Origin: Bacteroidales bacterium
GTDB lineage: Bacteria; Bacteroidota; Bacteroidia; Bacteroidales; F082
NCBI GenBank assembly: GCA_028277395.1
Contig: JANQGJ010000084.1
Span: 38,789 to 102,788, forward strand
Direction: 5' to 3'
Length of the DNA stretch: 64,000 nt
Position 1 is the stretch's first letter. Every line of letters starts with the position of its first letter. Positions 1 to 8,332 of this stretch are shown here, piece after piece. The translations under genes and the position numbers were made by a program. The notes under the pieces were generated by a model that was not told where the DNA came from, ran no database searches, and saw only the letters and a list, made by a program, of their open reading frames with translations.

Positions 1-1
1 C

Positions 2-1468
2 AGCTTTGGTGAAGGTTATGGTACAGGTACACTGGACAACAGATATGATATTCCTCCAAGGTACAGTATCGGAAGAACAACCAATGGTCAGATTGACTGG
101 GACGGTGTAGCAGAAGAAAATGCAACTCACACTGATACGGCACATTTTGCAAATGGAAACTACGCTGCTGGCGGGTTGGTTTTTGCTCCTAATGGTGATA
201 CTATTATGAATGACGCTCAATTGTCTAAAAACATACTCAGAGAATCAGTTAATGAACATAACTGGTTTGGTATTATCTCTACATTCAATCACACATTCAA
301 AAACAATGCAACGTTAGTTGCAGGTATTGATGGTAGAACATATAAAGGTACTCACTATAGAAGGGTACGAAATCTTCTTGGTGGTGATTACTGGTTTGAA
401 GGATATGGAACAGCAGTTGATGGTGTTGGTGGCAGAGATCAACTTAAAAATGTTGGTGACAGAATAGCCTATGATAATGACGGATTAGTTAGATACGGTG
501 GTGCTTTTGCACAATACGAAATAACAAAAGGCAATTTTTCAGTATTTATTGCAGGTACAATTTCAAATACATGGTATGGTAAAATCGACAGGTATAACTA
601 TGTAAATGAATCTGATCAAAAATCTGATATTGTTAATGCACTTGGATACAATGCAAAAGCTGGTCTAAACTATAACATTGATGAGAAAAATAACGTGTTC
701 ATGAATATGGGTTATTACTCCAGAGCTCCTTACTGGGATTTTGTTTTCGTTAATCGTACCGAAAACGCTTTAATTCCTGTAAATGACATTATGAATGAAA
801 AGATATTAGGATTTGAAATTGGTTATGGATTGAGAGAGAAATGGATGGCATTAAATGTTAACCTGTATTACACTGACTGGTCTGACAAATCATATACTGA
901 TCGTTTCCAAAACACAGCAGGTGATGATTTTACAGCTCCTGTTACAGGATTAAGAGCAACTCACATGGGTGTTGAAGTTGATGCTAAATTCAAAGCAACA
1001 CCTTGGTTAGATTTCTTTGCAGTACTTGGATTAGGTGACTGGAAATGGAAAAATGATGTAAACGCTGTAATTTATGAAGATAACGGTGCTATTGTTGACA
1101 CAGTTAATGTTTATGCAAAAGATGTTGAAGTTGGTGGACAGCCACAAACACAAATTGTTGTTGGAACTAAAATTCAGCCGGTTAAAAGGTTAACCATGGG
1201 ACTATCATACAGATACTATGACAGAATGTACAGAGATTATGATGTTATTGAACTTGATGAAGCCGGATATGAAGCTGAATTACTACCAGCATATGGAATG
1301 CTTGATTTCAACACTAGCTACCAGTTTAAAATTGCAGGTTTAACTTCATTCGCAGGTATGAGCATCTATAATGTAACTGACGAAATTGTAAAAACACAAG
1401 GTGATAAATACGGATACTTCTGGTCATTTGGCAGAACATTCAATTTCTCACTTAAAGTTCTTTTCTAA
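2..1468 (+). CDS. TonB-dependent outer-membrane receptor, C-terminal part (5' truncated by window edge)
   Basis: The reading frame is open from the first bases, so only the last 488 residues are visible and the plug domain and start lie outside the window. What remains is alternating aromatic/polar beta-strand sequence with many Tyr, Asn, Asp and Gly, and it ends in a terminal Phe (...SLKVLF), typical of a 22-strand barrel recognised by the Bam machinery. TonB-dependent receptors import large or scarce substrates across the outer membrane. The two genes downstream encode secreted phosphoesterases, so the substrate may be a phosphorylated compound or its product, but this is inference from position only. 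A strong terminator follows, so the receptor transcript probably ends before them. Confidence 0.85.
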   Translation, partial: SFGEGYGTGTLDNRYDIPPRYSIGRTTNGQIDWDGVAEENATHTDTAHFANGNYAAGGLVFAPNGDTIMNDAQLSKNILRESVNEHNWFGIISTFNHTFKNNATLVAGIDGRTYKGTHYRRVRNLLGGDYWFEGYGTAVDGVGGRDQLKNVGDRIAYDNDGLVRYGGAFAQYEITKGNFSVFIAGTISNTWYGKIDRYNYVNESDQKSDIVNALGYNAKAGLNYNIDEKNNVFMNMGYYSRAPYWDFVFVNRTENALIPVNDIMNEKILGFEIGYGLREKWMALNVNLYYTDWSDKSYTDRFQNTAGDDFTAPVTGLRATHMGVEVDAKFKATPWLDFFAVLGLGDWKWKNDVNAVIYEDNGAIVDTVNVYAKDVEVGGQPQTQIVVGTKIQPVKRLTMGLSYRYYDRMYRDYDVIELDEAGYEAELLPAYGMLDFNTSYQFKIAGLTSFAGMSIYNVTDEIVKTQGDKYGYFWSFGRTFNFSLKVLF

Positions 1469-1486
1469 AAATACTTAACTAAAAAG

Positions 1487-1514
1487 AAGCCTCCAGCAAG
1501 GGGGCTTTTTTTTT
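1487..1514 (+). terminator. Intrinsic terminator after the TonB-dependent receptor
   Basis: An 8-bp stem (1487-1494 with 1500-1507) with a 5-base loop is followed by T's to 1514. One pair is T-G, which is a U-G wobble only in the plus-strand RNA, consistent with action on the plus-strand receptor transcript. Confidence 0.85.
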
Positions 1515-1544
1515 ACCTTTATCAATTATTAATGATAATAAATA

Positions 1545-2771
1545 ATGCCTGATATTAAAAAGATCCTGCTTGTAGTTGCTATATCAATTTTTGTTGCATC
1601 ATGTAATTATCAGCAGCCCGAAAATGATAATCAACCTTACTTAATAATGCTTTCTCTGGATGGTTTCCGATGGGACTATACAAATAATGCATATACTCCA
1701 ACCTTCGACTCGCTAAGAAATACCGGTGTTGTTGCAGATGCAATCATTCCGGCTTTTCCAAGCAAAACCTTTCCCAATCATTATACAATGGCAACCGGAT
1801 TATATCCGGACAATCACGGAATTGTGTTAAATGGTTTTTATGCTATTGATCTACAACGCGACTATAACAAAGATGATAAATCAACTGTGGCAGACAGCAG
1901 TTTTTATTCAGGTGAACCAATATGGTCGACAGCAGAACTACAGGGAACTACAACAGCTTCGTTGTTTTGGGTGGGTTCCGAAGCTACTATCAATGGTAAA
2001 CGTCCCACTTATTGCAAAAAATATGATGAAAGCCTTCCTTTTGAAGCAAGAATAGATACAGTTTATAACTGGCTTACTTTACCTGTGGATAAACGTCCAC
2101 ATCTTATACTTTGGTATTACCATGAACCCGATGGTATCGGTCACTATAAAGGTCCTGAAAGCAAGGAACTTATTAGTGAGATTGAAAAACTGGACAAATA
2201 TTTGGGTGATTTTTTTAAAAAAATGAGAACACTACCTAACTTCAATAACCTCAATTTCATTGTTACCTCAGATCATGGCATGGGAGAAATTTCAGAAAAT
2301 AAAGTTGTTATTCTTGATAATTTAATTGATACAGCAGACCTGGATTTTTATGATGGGTGGAACCCGGTCTGGAACATAAAAGCTAAAAATGGTAAAAAAG
2401 AAAAGGTTTATAATAGTTTAGTGCAATCCGATAAATTGCAGGTTTGGTACAGCGACAGCATCCCTGAAAGACTTAATTATGGAAATAATGAAAGAACACT
2501 GGACATAACGGTAGCTGCCATTCCCAAATGGAGTATTTACTGGTCATGGCAAATAGGGAGTAATAAAGGTGCCCATGGTTATGATAATACCAATAAAGAT
2601 ATGTATGGAATATTCTTTGCAGCAGGACCGGCTTTCAAGAAAAACTATAGCTTTCCTGCTTTTGAAAACATAAACCTGTACCCTTTAGTTGCAGAAATAA
2701 TGAACCTGAAACCGGCAACAACAGATGGAAAGCTGGAAAATGTAGAGGATATGTTAATCAAAAATGAATAG
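1545..2771 (+). CDS. Secreted type I phosphodiesterase/nucleotide pyrophosphatase (ENPP-like), lipoprotein
   Basis: This is a 408-residue alkaline-phosphatase-superfamily enzyme. Family members hydrolyse nucleotide pyrophosphates and phosphodiesters with two metal ions. An N-terminal hydrophobic segment ends in VASC, with Cys20 as the likely lipidation site, so the protein is probably anchored in the envelope. Metal and nucleophile residues are visible in family order: D39 in LDGFRWDY, nucleophile T75 in PSKTFPNHY, D196 and H200 in HEPDGIGH, D243 and H244 in SDHGM, and H344 in GAHGYDN. The next gene starts 2 bp after the stop, so the two are cotranscribed. The enzyme class is secure; whether it acts on nucleotides, nucleic-acid ends or lipids is not shown. 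Confidence 0.88.
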   Translation: MPDIKKILLVVAISIFVASCNYQQPENDNQPYLIMLSLDGFRWDYTNNAYTPTFDSLRNTGVVADAIIPAFPSKTFPNHYTMATGLYPDNHGIVLNGFYAIDLQRDYNKDDKSTVADSSFYSGEPIWSTAELQGTTTASLFWVGSEATINGKRPTYCKKYDESLPFEARIDTVYNWLTLPVDKRPHLILWYYHEPDGIGHYKGPESKELISEIEKLDKYLGDFFKKMRTLPNFNNLNFIVTSDHGMGEISENKVVILDNLIDTADLDFYDGWNPVWNIKAKNGKKEKVYNSLVQSDKLQVWYSDSIPERLNYGNNERTLDITVAAIPKWSIYWSWQIGSNKGAHGYDNTNKDMYGIFFAAGPAFKKNYSFPAFENINLYPLVAEIMNLKPATTDGKLENVEDMLIKNE

Positions 2772-2773
2772 TA

Positions 2774-4114
2774 ATGAAAAGATTCTTATTAATAATAATC
2801 AGTTTTTGTGTTCTTCAAGGTGTATTTGCCCAAAAGGAACTATTGCAATCAGGGCCAATGCTGGGTTACAGTGAAATGCTGGAAGTAGCAATATGGGTAC
2901 AGCTAAACAATGAGGCTGATGTAAAGATTTCATACTGGCCGGTAAACACCCCGGAAGTAAAACACTATTCCAATACGGTAAAAACAAATAAAAAATCTGC
3001 ATTTACAGCACTTCTTGTTGCAGATACTATTGAACCTGGAATTAATTATGAATACAGATTACTCGTAAACAATACTGTTATAGATCTTCCATATCAAACA
3101 ACCTTTCAATCCCAAAAGATCTGGAAATGGAGAACAGAACCTCCTGATTTCAGCTTTGTTATGGGTAGCGGAACCTATATTAATGAGAAAAAGTACGACA
3201 GGCCGGGCAAGGGTTATGGTGATGGTTACCAGATATTTAACAGCATGTTAAAATTAAAACCCGATTTTATGATCTGGCTTGGAGATAACATTTATTTGCG
3301 GGAACCTGACTGGAATAGTAAAACAGGTATATTTCATCGTTATACTCACACCAGATCATTACCTGAGATGCAGGCATTTCTGGCATCAACGCATAATTAT
3401 GCAATACTTGACGATCATGATTTTGGACCAAATGACAGCGACAGAGGATTCTGGAATAGAAATCAAACCATGGATGCCTTCGAATTATTCTGGGCAAACC
3501 CGTCATATGGTGTTGGTGATATCAAGGGTGCCATAACCTCATTCCAATGGGCAGATGCAGATTTTTTCCTTCTTGACAATCGTAGTTTCAGATCACCAAA
3601 CCGAAGAAAAACAGGAGAAAGAACTCAGCTGGGTGAAGATCAGATACAGTGGCTTTTTGACAATCTGACATCCAGTTATGGTACTTTTAAATTTGTCGTA
3701 TTGGGAGGTCAGTTTCTCTCTACCTCTCCAACATATGAATCATACTCAAACTACGGATTTGATAAAGAGCGGCAAAGAATAATTGATTTCATATATGAAG
3801 AAAATATTCAAAACGTAGTCTTTCTGACCGGCGATGTTCATTTTTCGGAAATATCTGTATTGCGAACTGAAGGCGAACCGGTGATCTGGGACATAACAAG
3901 TTCACCGTTAAACTCGGGTGTGAACATCTATGCTGATGAAAAGGATAATAAACTTCGCATACCTGAATCAGTTATTATGGAGCGAAACTTCGCAGAATTA
4001 AGTCTTACAGGTCCCGTTGATAACAGAGTGATTAATGTAAACTATTACGATAGTGACGGTGAATTAATCTGGAGTTATAAAATAAACAGGGAAAAAGCCC
4101 CGGAGAAGCAGTAG
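2774..4114 (+). CDS. PhoD-like alkaline phosphatase/phosphodiesterase, secreted
   Basis: The 446-residue protein has an N-terminal signal peptide ending near FAQ (residue 20), an Ig-like N-terminal domain at about 23-115, and a metallophosphatase domain. Family metal-ligand motifs are visible: GDNIY (D171), LDDHDFGPND (212-221) and GDVHFSE (D354, H356). PhoD-family enzymes hydrolyse phosphomonoesters or phosphodiesters outside the cytoplasm with Fe/Ca or related metals. Only 2 bp separate it from the ENPP-like gene, so the two probably act in sequence: diester or pyrophosphate cleavage, then monoester cleavage. It ends 9 bp from the convergent aroC stop, and no terminator hairpin is seen between them. 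Confidence 0.85.
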   Translation: MKRFLLIIISFCVLQGVFAQKELLQSGPMLGYSEMLEVAIWVQLNNEADVKISYWPVNTPEVKHYSNTVKTNKKSAFTALLVADTIEPGINYEYRLLVNNTVIDLPYQTTFQSQKIWKWRTEPPDFSFVMGSGTYINEKKYDRPGKGYGDGYQIFNSMLKLKPDFMIWLGDNIYLREPDWNSKTGIFHRYTHTRSLPEMQAFLASTHNYAILDDHDFGPNDSDRGFWNRNQTMDAFELFWANPSYGVGDIKGAITSFQWADADFFLLDNRSFRSPNRRKTGERTQLGEDQIQWLFDNLTSSYGTFKFVVLGGQFLSTSPTYESYSNYGFDKERQRIIDFIYEENIQNVVFLTGDVHFSEISVLRTEGEPVIWDITSSPLNSGVNIYADEKDNKLRIPESVIMERNFAELSLTGPVDNRVINVNYYDSDGELIWSYKINREKAPEKQ

Positions 4115-4123
4115 ATTTACAAG

Positions 4124-5218
4124 TTACTTTCTCAGGTTATCCATGTTTGAAAGTTGATTCATCAGTATATGGTCTGCAATTACCAGTGCTGACATGGCTT
4201 CAACAATTGGTACGGCACGAGGTACTACACAAACATCATGACGTCCTTTTCCTTCTATAATTATGGTATTTTCAATGTTATCAACGGATTTTTGTTCCTT
4301 CCTAATTGTAGCAACAGGTTTGAATGCTGTTTTAAAATAAATATCCTGACCGTTGGAGATCCCTCCCTGAATGCCTCCTGATAAGTTTGTTTCTGTACTT
4401 ACTTTTCCATCTTTAACAATGAAAGAATCGTTATGTTCTGAACCTTTCATTTCTACTGCATTAAATCCCGAACCTATCTCAAAACCTTTTACTGCATTAA
4501 TTCCCAATATAGCATGTCCCAGATCAGCATTAAGCTTATTAAAAACCGGTTCTCCCAAACCAACAGGGACATTTTTGATGACACAGTAGATCTCTCCTCC
4601 TAATGTATCACCTTCACCAGCTGTTTTATTAATCAGCTCTATCATTTTATCCGATACGTTTTTATCAGGGCACCTTACCGGTGATGATTCAATATTATCA
4701 GGGATCACTTGATTATAACTCTTGCTTAATCGTATTTTCCCAATACTACAAACGTAAGCGTAAACCTCAATTCCAAATGTTGAAAGGAATTGCCTGGCAA
4801 TTGCTCCTGCAACAACTCTTGCAAGTGTTTCCCTTGCAGAAGACCTTCCTCCACCACGCACATCTCTGATTCCGTATTTTTTTTCGTAAGTAAAGTCAGC
4901 ATGAGATGGCCTGTAGGTATTTTCCAGATGTGAATAATCAATTGACTTTGAGTCTTTATTTCTTACAAGAAAAGCAATGGGAGTGCCAAGTGAATAATTA
5001 TCCAATATCCCGGAAAGAAACTCAACCTTGTCGGACTCATTTCTGCTACTAACAACTTGTGACTGCCCGGGTCTTCTTCTATCAAGCTCATCCTGAACCA
5101 ATTTCAGGTCAATCTTCAACCCCGAAGGAAGTCCGTCCAGTATGCCACCAACAGCACTTCCGTGAGACTCACCAAATGTTGTAAGCGTTAAAATCCGACC
5201 GTTAATATTCCCTCCCAT
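4124..5218 (-). CDS. aroC: Chorismate synthase
   Basis: The 364-residue protein converts 5-enolpyruvylshikimate-3-phosphate to chorismate with reduced FMN, the last common step of aromatic amino-acid and folate synthesis. Signatures are complete: FGESHG near residues 15-20, DRRRPGQ near 46-52, RPSHAD at 103-108 (H107), and [10 protein letters not shown] at 121-130. Length is normal for the family. The ATG at 5216-5218 gives the usual N-terminus. It is divergent from the lipoprotein gene at 5282, with a promoter-like box on each strand in the 63-bp gap. Confidence 0.97.
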   Translation of the reverse strand: MGGNINGRILTLTTFGESHGSAVGGILDGLPSGLKIDLKLVQDELDRRRPGQSQVVSSRNESDKVEFLSGILDNYSLGTPIAFLVRNKDSKSIDYSHLENTYRPSHADFTYEKKYGIRDVRGGGRSSARETLARVVAGAIARQFLSTFGIEVYAYVCSIGKIRLSKSYNQVIPDNIESSPVRCPDKNVSDKMIELINKTAGEGDTLGGEIYCVIKNVPVGLGEPVFNKLNADLGHAILGINAVKGFEIGSGFNAVEMKGSEHNDSFIVKDGKVSTETNLSGGIQGGISNGQDIYFKTAFKPVATIRKEQKSVDNIENTIIIEGKGRHDVCVVPRAVPIVEAMSALVIADHILMNQLSNMDNLRK

Positions 5219-5222
5219 AATA

Positions 5223-5251
5223 TTGAAATAATTTATTATTTCTTAAATTTG
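5223..5251 (+). promoter_or_regulatory. Candidate promoter for the lipoprotein gene
   Basis: TTG at 5223-5225, an 18-base spacer, then TAAATTTG at 5244-5251 fits the Bacteroidota housekeeping pattern (TTG, about 19 bases, TAnnTTTG). The expected start of transcription is about 24 bases before the ATG at 5282. Confidence 0.5.
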
Positions 5252-5252
5252 T

Positions 5253-5260
5253 CAAAATTA
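5253..5260 (-). promoter_or_regulatory. Candidate -7 box for aroC
   Basis: On the minus strand this reads TAATTTTG, matching TAnnTTTG, about 35 bases upstream of the aroC ATG. It lies right next to the plus-strand box at 5244-5251, so the two divergent promoters would compete. No clear -33 element was found. Confidence 0.4.
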
Positions 5261-5281
5261 AATAATTATTTAATTCGTCTT

Positions 5282-5947
5282 ATGAACACCACTATTTACA
5301 AATCTTTTATCGCAACCATAATTGGTTTAACAGCAATTATTCTCACTAGCTGTTTTAATAATAGTAGTAGTATACCTTATTACACAATATCTGATGAATT
5401 CGCTGAATACTGCTGGTTTAATACAGGTAGTTACTGGATTTATCAAAACGATAGCACAATGGCAAGTGATTCAATAGTAATTGAAGATGTTAATGAAACA
5501 AAGCGATTTAATCCTGAAGCTGTTGACTATAATTACCAGGCAGTTGAGATGTTTACAAAATCAAATGATTTTAAAGTATTAAAACACGAGATTACAGCCG
5601 GCAACTTTGAAGTTGAACCCGGGGAAATGAACTCCTTATTGCGAATTTATTATGATGACGGCTCGTACCAACTTGTATTCTCACCTGAATATGCTATTGG
5701 TCAAACAATTAATCTGGGTGATGAAATTGGTAATTATACCAACGTTGAGATTATTGATGAATTTCAGCTAAATGGAAATACATATAACCAGGTTTATCAT
5801 ACCAACATTGTTGTATCTGTAAATACTGACATAGTTTATGATTTCTGGATTGCAAAAAATTACAGTCTTATAAAATCTGTTGTCAATAATAATGGACAGG
5901 TTACATCTCAAAGCCTTGTTTCTGCTAATCTGATTCCTGGTAAATAA
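5282..5947 (+). CDS. Hypothetical lipoprotein
   Basis: I do not recognise the family. The 221-residue protein begins with a signal peptide ending in LTSC, followed by an Asn/Ser-rich spacer typical of an envelope lipoprotein. The rest is acidic, rich in Tyr and Asn, and looks like beta-structure with no membrane span. An in-frame TTG at 5249 would add 11 residues, but the ATG at 5282 gives a normal signal peptide and follows a promoter-like box, so I prefer it. It appears monocistronic and converges on the DUF349 gene, with a hairpin between them. Confidence 0.7.
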   Translation: MNTTIYKSFIATIIGLTAIILTSCFNNSSSIPYYTISDEFAEYCWFNTGSYWIYQNDSTMASDSIVIEDVNETKRFNPEAVDYNYQAVEMFTKSNDFKVLKHEITAGNFEVEPGEMNSLLRIYYDDGSYQLVFSPEYAIGQTINLGDEIGNYTNVEIIDEFQLNGNTYNQVYHTNIVVSVNTDIVYDFWIAKNYSLIKSVVNNNGQVTSQSLVSANLIPGK

Positions 5948-5960
5948 ATCTGAAACGAAA

Positions 5961-5992
5961 AAAGGTTGCTCATAATTTAATGAACAACCTTT
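5961..5992 (-). terminator. Terminator between convergent genes, best for the DUF349 gene
   Basis: A 13-bp stem (5961-5973 with 5980-5992) has a 6-base loop. The single mismatch is C-A on the plus strand but a G-U wobble in the minus-strand RNA, and the minus-strand T-rich tract is the better one, so it mainly serves the gene ending at 6016. It may also stop the plus-strand transcript. Confidence 0.75.
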
Positions 5993-6015
5993 ATAATAAT
6001 AATATATCCTGTTTT

Positions 6016-8085
6016 CTAGTCCAGTAATTTCAATTTGGCTTTAAGACCTTCAATTTCACTTTTTGCCTTCTCAATTTTCTGTTCAAACTCCTCTTTAAGC
6101 TTGTTAGATTGTTTTGAGTTTGAAAAGAAACCAATATTGTTTTCCCAGACTGCCAGATCCTCTTTAATCTTTCTTATTTTTCCGCTGATAAACGCTCTCT
6201 CCTTCGATATTCTTTTACCGGCATCCGGTCCGGATTTTAGAATGTCGAGCTTATCTTTAAAATCAGATGCTGTTAATTCAGATTTATTCACATCCATTTT
6301 GCTTATAAGTTCATCTATGGCTGTGCGATATTCTGATTGTACTTTATCTTTTTCCTTAAACGGGACATAACCTATTTCAATCCATCTTTTCTGGAAATCT
6401 TTTAGTGCATCAAGATTAGTTGTTTTATCACCCTTAATATCGAATCCTGTAATTTCCTTAATAAGTTCTTTCTTCTTGTTTAAGTTATCATCCTCAACAG
6501 CATGCATACTTTTAAAGTGCTCAGATTTCCTGTTGAAAAACTCATCACAAAGTGCCCTGAAACGTTTCCATATCTTATCTGAATATTTCCTTGGTACAGG
6601 CCCGATCTTTTTCCACTCTTTTTGCAATCTTATCAGCTCACGAGTGGTATTATTCCAGTCGGTACTATCCTTTATAGCTTCTGCTTTGGTACATAGTTCC
6701 AGTTTCAGATTATAATTATTAACCTGTTGTTCTTTTAATTCATTTAAATATTCTCTTTTCGCATTGAAAAAAGTGTCGAGATAACCTTTGAATACAGCCC
6801 AAACCTCATCATTCTTACTTTTAGGAGCACGACCTATTGTTTTCCAGAGTTTCAGCAACTCATTCATTTTATCAGTAGTTGCCTGCCAGCCTTTGAGAGT
6901 ATCAACAGGTTCGGAAACTATTTCTTTTGCTTTATCACAAAGGGCCTGTTTTGCCTCATAGTTGGCCTGCTGTTGGTCCTGTAATTCTTTATAATATTCT
7001 TTGCGTCTCTGATTGATCTTATCGGTGATACCTTTAAACCTTTCCCATATATCCTCTTTTACATCCGAAGGAACAGGTCCGATCTCGCGCCATTTATCAT
7101 GATAATGTTGCAATAATTTGAAAGATTTAAGAATGGATTTCTCCAATAACAACTCTTCTGCCTTTTCACAGAGAACAACCTTGCTTTCGAGATTTTTTTT
7201 AAGGTCCAGATCACGTAACTCCCTGTTTATCCTGACCTTATCAAAGAATTTCTCAACAAGAAAATGATAACTCTGCCATAAATTACGTAATTCGGATGCA
7301 GGTACCATTCCAATTTCTTTCCATCTGTCCTGAAGTCTTTTAAACTCGTCATAAGTTTTTTTCAGGGTTTCTTCGGAGTTTACTAACTCCTTTAACTCTT
7401 CAAGAAGATCATGTTTTAACTGAAGGTTAACCTGTTTTTGCTTTTCTAGATCAATAGAGTATCTAGCCTTATTATGTCTGTAAACACTAATAGCGGCATT
7501 ATACCTTAACTCCAGTGGATCTTCAACATGTTTGAAGTCTTCTTCTTTTCCACCTGAAGAAATAAAATTCTGTAGTTCATTCTCAATTTCCTCCTTATTA
7601 CGATGATAAAAAGCAGAGTTTATTTTCGCAACCTGTGATTTTATCAGTGAAATATCTTTTTCCTGAACAATATCTTCAATGATCTCAACAAGCTCCTGTT
7701 TGTTAAGATGTTCAAAATCAATATCAGCGTATAGTAATTCCTGGTCAGCAAATGCAGATTTCTCCTGAAGCATTAAAATGATCTCTTTTTTTTCTTCATC
7801 ACTGATTTGATTTTTTATTTCATCAGTAACTTCATTCTCAAACTTCGTATTATCTTCTTCATCTTTCTTCTCCTGTTCTCCTGTTTCTAAGGAGTTAATT
7901 CCATGTAACAAATTAACAATTTCATTTTTGTCTGAATCTGAAATCTGTGTTTCGTTTGATACTTCTTTACTTTCTGATTGTTCTTCGTTAACAACTTCGC
8001 TGGAAGTGGTTAAAGCTTTCTCATCCGGGGTAATCGGATTTGTTTCCGGTTCCGGACTCTGATTAGGTTGTTCTTTAATATCCAT
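6016..8085 (-). CDS. DUF349 repeat coiled-coil protein
   Basis: The 689-residue, highly charged, helical protein has no signal peptide or membrane span, so it is probably cytoplasmic. About the first 120 residues are very acidic and low-complexity (many Glu, Ser, Asn). After that come at least five DUF349 units, each carrying a W-x-x-I-G-x-[VA]-P core followed by a helix with W/F residues, for example WKEIGMVP, WREIGPVP, WKTIGRAP, WKKIGPVP and WIEIGYVP. The molecular function of DUF349 proteins is not established. The gene stands alone with its own promoter candidate and terminator. Confidence 0.85.
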   Translation of the reverse strand: MDIKEQPNQSPEPETNPITPDEKALTTSSEVVNEEQSESKEVSNETQISDSDKNEIVNLLHGINSLETGEQEKKDEEDNTKFENEVTDEIKNQISDEEKKEIILMLQEKSAFADQELLYADIDFEHLNKQELVEIIEDIVQEKDISLIKSQVAKINSAFYHRNKEEIENELQNFISSGGKEEDFKHVEDPLELRYNAAISVYRHNKARYSIDLEKQKQVNLQLKHDLLEELKELVNSEETLKKTYDEFKRLQDRWKEIGMVPASELRNLWQSYHFLVEKFFDKVRINRELRDLDLKKNLESKVVLCEKAEELLLEKSILKSFKLLQHYHDKWREIGPVPSDVKEDIWERFKGITDKINQRRKEYYKELQDQQQANYEAKQALCDKAKEIVSEPVDTLKGWQATTDKMNELLKLWKTIGRAPKSKNDEVWAVFKGYLDTFFNAKREYLNELKEQQVNNYNLKLELCTKAEAIKDSTDWNNTTRELIRLQKEWKKIGPVPRKYSDKIWKRFRALCDEFFNRKSEHFKSMHAVEDDNLNKKKELIKEITGFDIKGDKTTNLDALKDFQKRWIEIGYVPFKEKDKVQSEYRTAIDELISKMDVNKSELTASDFKDKLDILKSGPDAGKRISKERAFISGKIRKIKEDLAVWENNIGFFSNSKQSNKLKEEFEQKIEKAKSEIEGLKAKLKLLD

Positions 8086-8174
8086 TTTTTAAAACTTTAC
8101 ATACATCCGATAAGCATAATTAGCTACGGTTCATAGATTTTCAATAATTCGCCAGGTAGTACCCTACGAGCCGA

Positions 8175-8206
8175 CAAATTTAGCAATAAAACAATATAAT
8201 AATCAA
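8175..8206 (-). promoter_or_regulatory. Candidate promoter for the DUF349 gene
   Basis: On the minus strand TTG (8204-8206), a 21-base spacer and TAAATTTG (8175-8182) match the Bacteroidota pattern. This predicts a leader of about 80 bases. The rest of the 247-bp gap (8086-8332) holds nothing else that I recognise. Confidence 0.45.
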
Positions 8207-8332
8207 GTTTTTATAAAAATACGATCGATTTAAAAAGCCAAATTAAAACTCTAAAAATCAGTGAATAGTGATAATCATTGTTAGTGACTTAATACAAAAA
8301 CCACTGCTTAGATAATATTGCTTAAATATCCA

